The position numbers and the translations under genes are program-made. This document shows, piece after piece, positions 63,101-64,000 of a DNA stretch of 64,000 nucleotides. The notes beneath the pieces are model-generated. The model did no database searches, was not told where the DNA came from, and worked only from the letters and a program-made list of their open reading frames with translations. Every line of letters starts with the position of its first letter. The stretch's first letter is position 1. Origin of the DNA: Anaerolineales bacterium (lineage in GTDB: Bacteria; Chloroflexota; Anaerolineae; 4572-78; J111); NCBI GenBank assembly GCA_020634855.1, contig JACKAU010000002.1, forward strand, positions 248,001 to 312,000, given 5' to 3'.

Positions 63101-63122
63101 TCTAAACTAATTATAAGCGCTT

Positions 63123-63167
63123 AAAAGCCCTTCAGAGGGAGTAGTATACTCCCTCTGAAGGGCTTTT
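63123..63167. terminator. Strong intrinsic terminator after the STAND-BTAD gene
   Basis: A perfect 21-bp stem (63123-63143 with 63147-63167) with a 3-nt loop, GC-rich at the base (GCCCTTCAGAGGG), is followed by a T tract. It isolates the regulator transcript from the downstream small genes. Confidence 0.9.
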
Positions 63168-63209
63168 TTCGTATAGTATTACTGAGAGATGTCAGACCCT
63201 TTCTGATAA

Positions 63210-63241
63210 ATTACTGATACGATAAAAAATCATACAGTAAT
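63210..63241 (+). promoter_or_regulatory. Candidate operator upstream of the small peptide genes
   Basis: ATTACTG (63210-63216) is inverted at CAGTAAT (63235-63241) with an AT-rich 18-bp centre. It lies about 25 bp before the first small gene and could be bound by the upstream BTAD regulator; direct repeats typical for SARP sites were not clearly seen. Confidence 0.35.
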
Positions 63242-63266
63242 TGGTCAATCAAAAGGAGAACTTTCA

Positions 63267-63395
63267 ATGACTTTAAGAATTAAACTGATGGCTGCTGACT
63301 TAATGAACAATCAAAAAGCTCGAGCTATTGCTATTTTGGGGCTTATGATAATCGCCGCATTGGCTGGCGGCGCACCTCACGACAATGCGGGATAA
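63267..63395 (+). CDS. Small hydrophobic peptide (42 aa)
   Basis: The 42-codon frame has an ideal AAAGGAG before ATG 63267. It begins MTLRIKLMAADLMNNQK, continues with one hydrophobic stretch (ARAIAILGLMIIAALA) and ends GGAPHDNAG. It lies between the terminator of the STAND-BTAD gene and the RiPP-like leader gene, on the same strand. Membrane insertion is likely. It may be a peptide substrate, a small exported factor or an immunity peptide; no family is known. Confidence 0.55.
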   Translation: MTLRIKLMAADLMNNQKARAIAILGLMIIAALAGGAPHDNAG

Positions 63396-63430
63396 TTATT
63401 CATTCACATTAAGTTATAGGAGTTATGTTC

Positions 63431-63652
63431 ATGAGTACAATTCAAAATCGACCTGCCATCTCTGATGTCTTGATCAGAGCCAGCGCCAATACTGCTTTTA
63501 GAACCAAGCTTTTATCTAACCCGACTGAAGCTCTTATAGAGCTAAATCTATCACCGGAAGATACGGAGATACTAACGACAGTTAACGCCCATTCTCTAAA
63601 AGAGTATGCGCGTCAAATTAAAAGTAGATTACTTCTTAACTATCAACGGTAA
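63431..63652 (+). CDS. NHLP-clan (Os1348/Franean1_4349-like) RiPP precursor-like peptide
   Basis: Start at ATG 63431 gives 73 residues with AGGAG 8 bp upstream; the ATG at 63425 is too close. The pattern AFRTKLLSNPTEALIELNLS followed by EDTEILTTVNAHSLKEYAR (phenylalanine-x-leucine, NP, LTPEE-like, L) matches nitrile-hydratase-like leader peptides used by RiPP precursors of the Os1348/Franean1_4349 type. The C-terminal part has no Cys or clear Gly-Gly cleavage site. No modification enzyme is in the window; the cluster may continue beyond its end. Confidence 0.55.
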   Translation: MSTIQNRPAISDVLIRASANTAFRTKLLSNPTEALIELNLSPEDTEILTTVNAHSLKEYARQIKSRLLLNYQR

Positions 63653-63709
63653 AAGCGTTAATTAGTAACAAATTGACCCTTTCATCTACCGAATTAAAAG
63701 CGCAAAACC

Positions 63710-63970
63710 ATGCAATCAACGAATCGTAACTATGTTTTTATCAATAAGTTGGGCAAAATGAATCTGAACGAGCGCAAGGTCATTCTTGAATTAAGCGAAC
63801 ATGATGCCACACTGCTGCTAATTTTAATTCAGAACGAACTCAACGAAACCGATGAAACCTGGCACAACTACTGGAAACGGCTGGCTCACCAAGTTCGACA
63901 CAGCATCGAACGAACCGGCTTTGAAACTAGAAGAAATTTGGACAAAAGCAGCGGAGACCCTGACCACTAA
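63710..63970 (+). CDS. Small helical protein of unknown function
   Basis: The frame from ATG 63710 gives 86 residues without a clear ribosome site; ATG 63758 would give 70. The protein is predicted helical (ELSEHDATLLLILIQNELNE, HNYWKRLAHQVRHSIERTG). No family is recognised. Its C-terminal 15 residues are low in likelihood compared with another frame from 63921 to 63998, so a frameshift near 63920 is possible. It lies 57 bp after the RiPP-like gene, same strand. Confidence 0.45.
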   Translation: MQSTNRNYVFINKLGKMNLNERKVILELSEHDATLLLILIQNELNETDETWHNYWKRLAHQVRHSIERTGFETRRNLDKSSGDPDH

Positions 63971-64000
63971 AGGATCGTTACAAGTTGAATTTCCTTAATT

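Noticed and set aside
63921..63998. Short frame from TTG 63921 overlapping the last small gene
   Set aside because: Only 25 codons and no ribosome site; it may mark a frameshift of the 63710 gene but cannot be supported alone.
1..64000. rRNA or tRNA genes, phage or IS transposase genes
   Set aside because: No matching sequence or protein motif was seen on either strand.

Overview
The window is a bacterial chromosome segment of roughly balanced base composition, densely coded on both strands. No rRNA, tRNA, CRISPR array, transposase or prophage gene was seen. The gene content fits a Chloroflexota (Anaerolineae-like) bacterium: large STAND/TPR/BTAD regulators, lipoproteins with Pro/Thr-rich linkers, a membrane pyrophosphatase, formate-tetrahydrofolate ligase, hybrid kinases with Reg_prop propellers, and an NHLP-type RiPP leader. 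This is inference from gene content; no phylogenetic marker gene is present.

Layout. 1-9 kb: three transport/stress units, each with its own one-component regulator (MarR with a DHA2-type MFS pump; TetR with a MacB-like permease; MBL-fold hydrolase with TetR). Each unit has a near-consensus promoter carrying palindromes. 8.8-14 kb: a histidine-kinase-like ATPase fused to a beta propeller, then a GldA/GldF/GldG-type ABC set whose ATPase has lost key residues. 14-19.5 kb: hppA, then convergent fhs with an IclR regulator. 19.5-29 kb: cohesin/LysM lipoprotein, glyoxalase-like protein, SleB-like hydrolase, UbiB/ABC1 kinase-like protein, aldo/keto reductase, RHH protein, YbaK and MutS. 29-35 kb: a conflict-system-like island with a DJ-1-like protein lacking its cysteine, a TCAD9/kinase-like protein, and a divergent split STAND NTPase plus TPR gene, followed by a small secreted peptide. 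35-43 kb: ECF sigma, anti-sigma, a broken SAF/GH/VWA gene, a giant hybrid kinase and a response regulator. 43-50 kb: two patatins, family-5 UDG, HemW, CdsA and PlsC. 50-54 kb: an HMCES/YedK peptidase, a DsbA-family protein whose redox motif is encoded UGA-Pro-Trp-Cys (candidate selenoprotein), an M23 peptidase and a TolB-like lipoprotein. 54-60 kb: a DUF309 protein, a GT2 glycosyltransferase and a YfhO-flippase fusion. 60-64 kb: a MalT/BTAD STAND regulator followed by tiny genes including a RiPP-type leader peptide.

The strongest points for follow-up are the selenocysteine candidate at 50909-51532 with a SECIS-like hairpin; the DJ-1/TCAD9/STAND island; the RiPP-like end of the window; the degenerate GldA ATPase; the three lesions in the SAF/GH/VWA gene; in-frame low-complexity insertions in MutS and the YfhO-flippase; and a dispersed three-way-junction palindromic repeat found in four intergenic copies.
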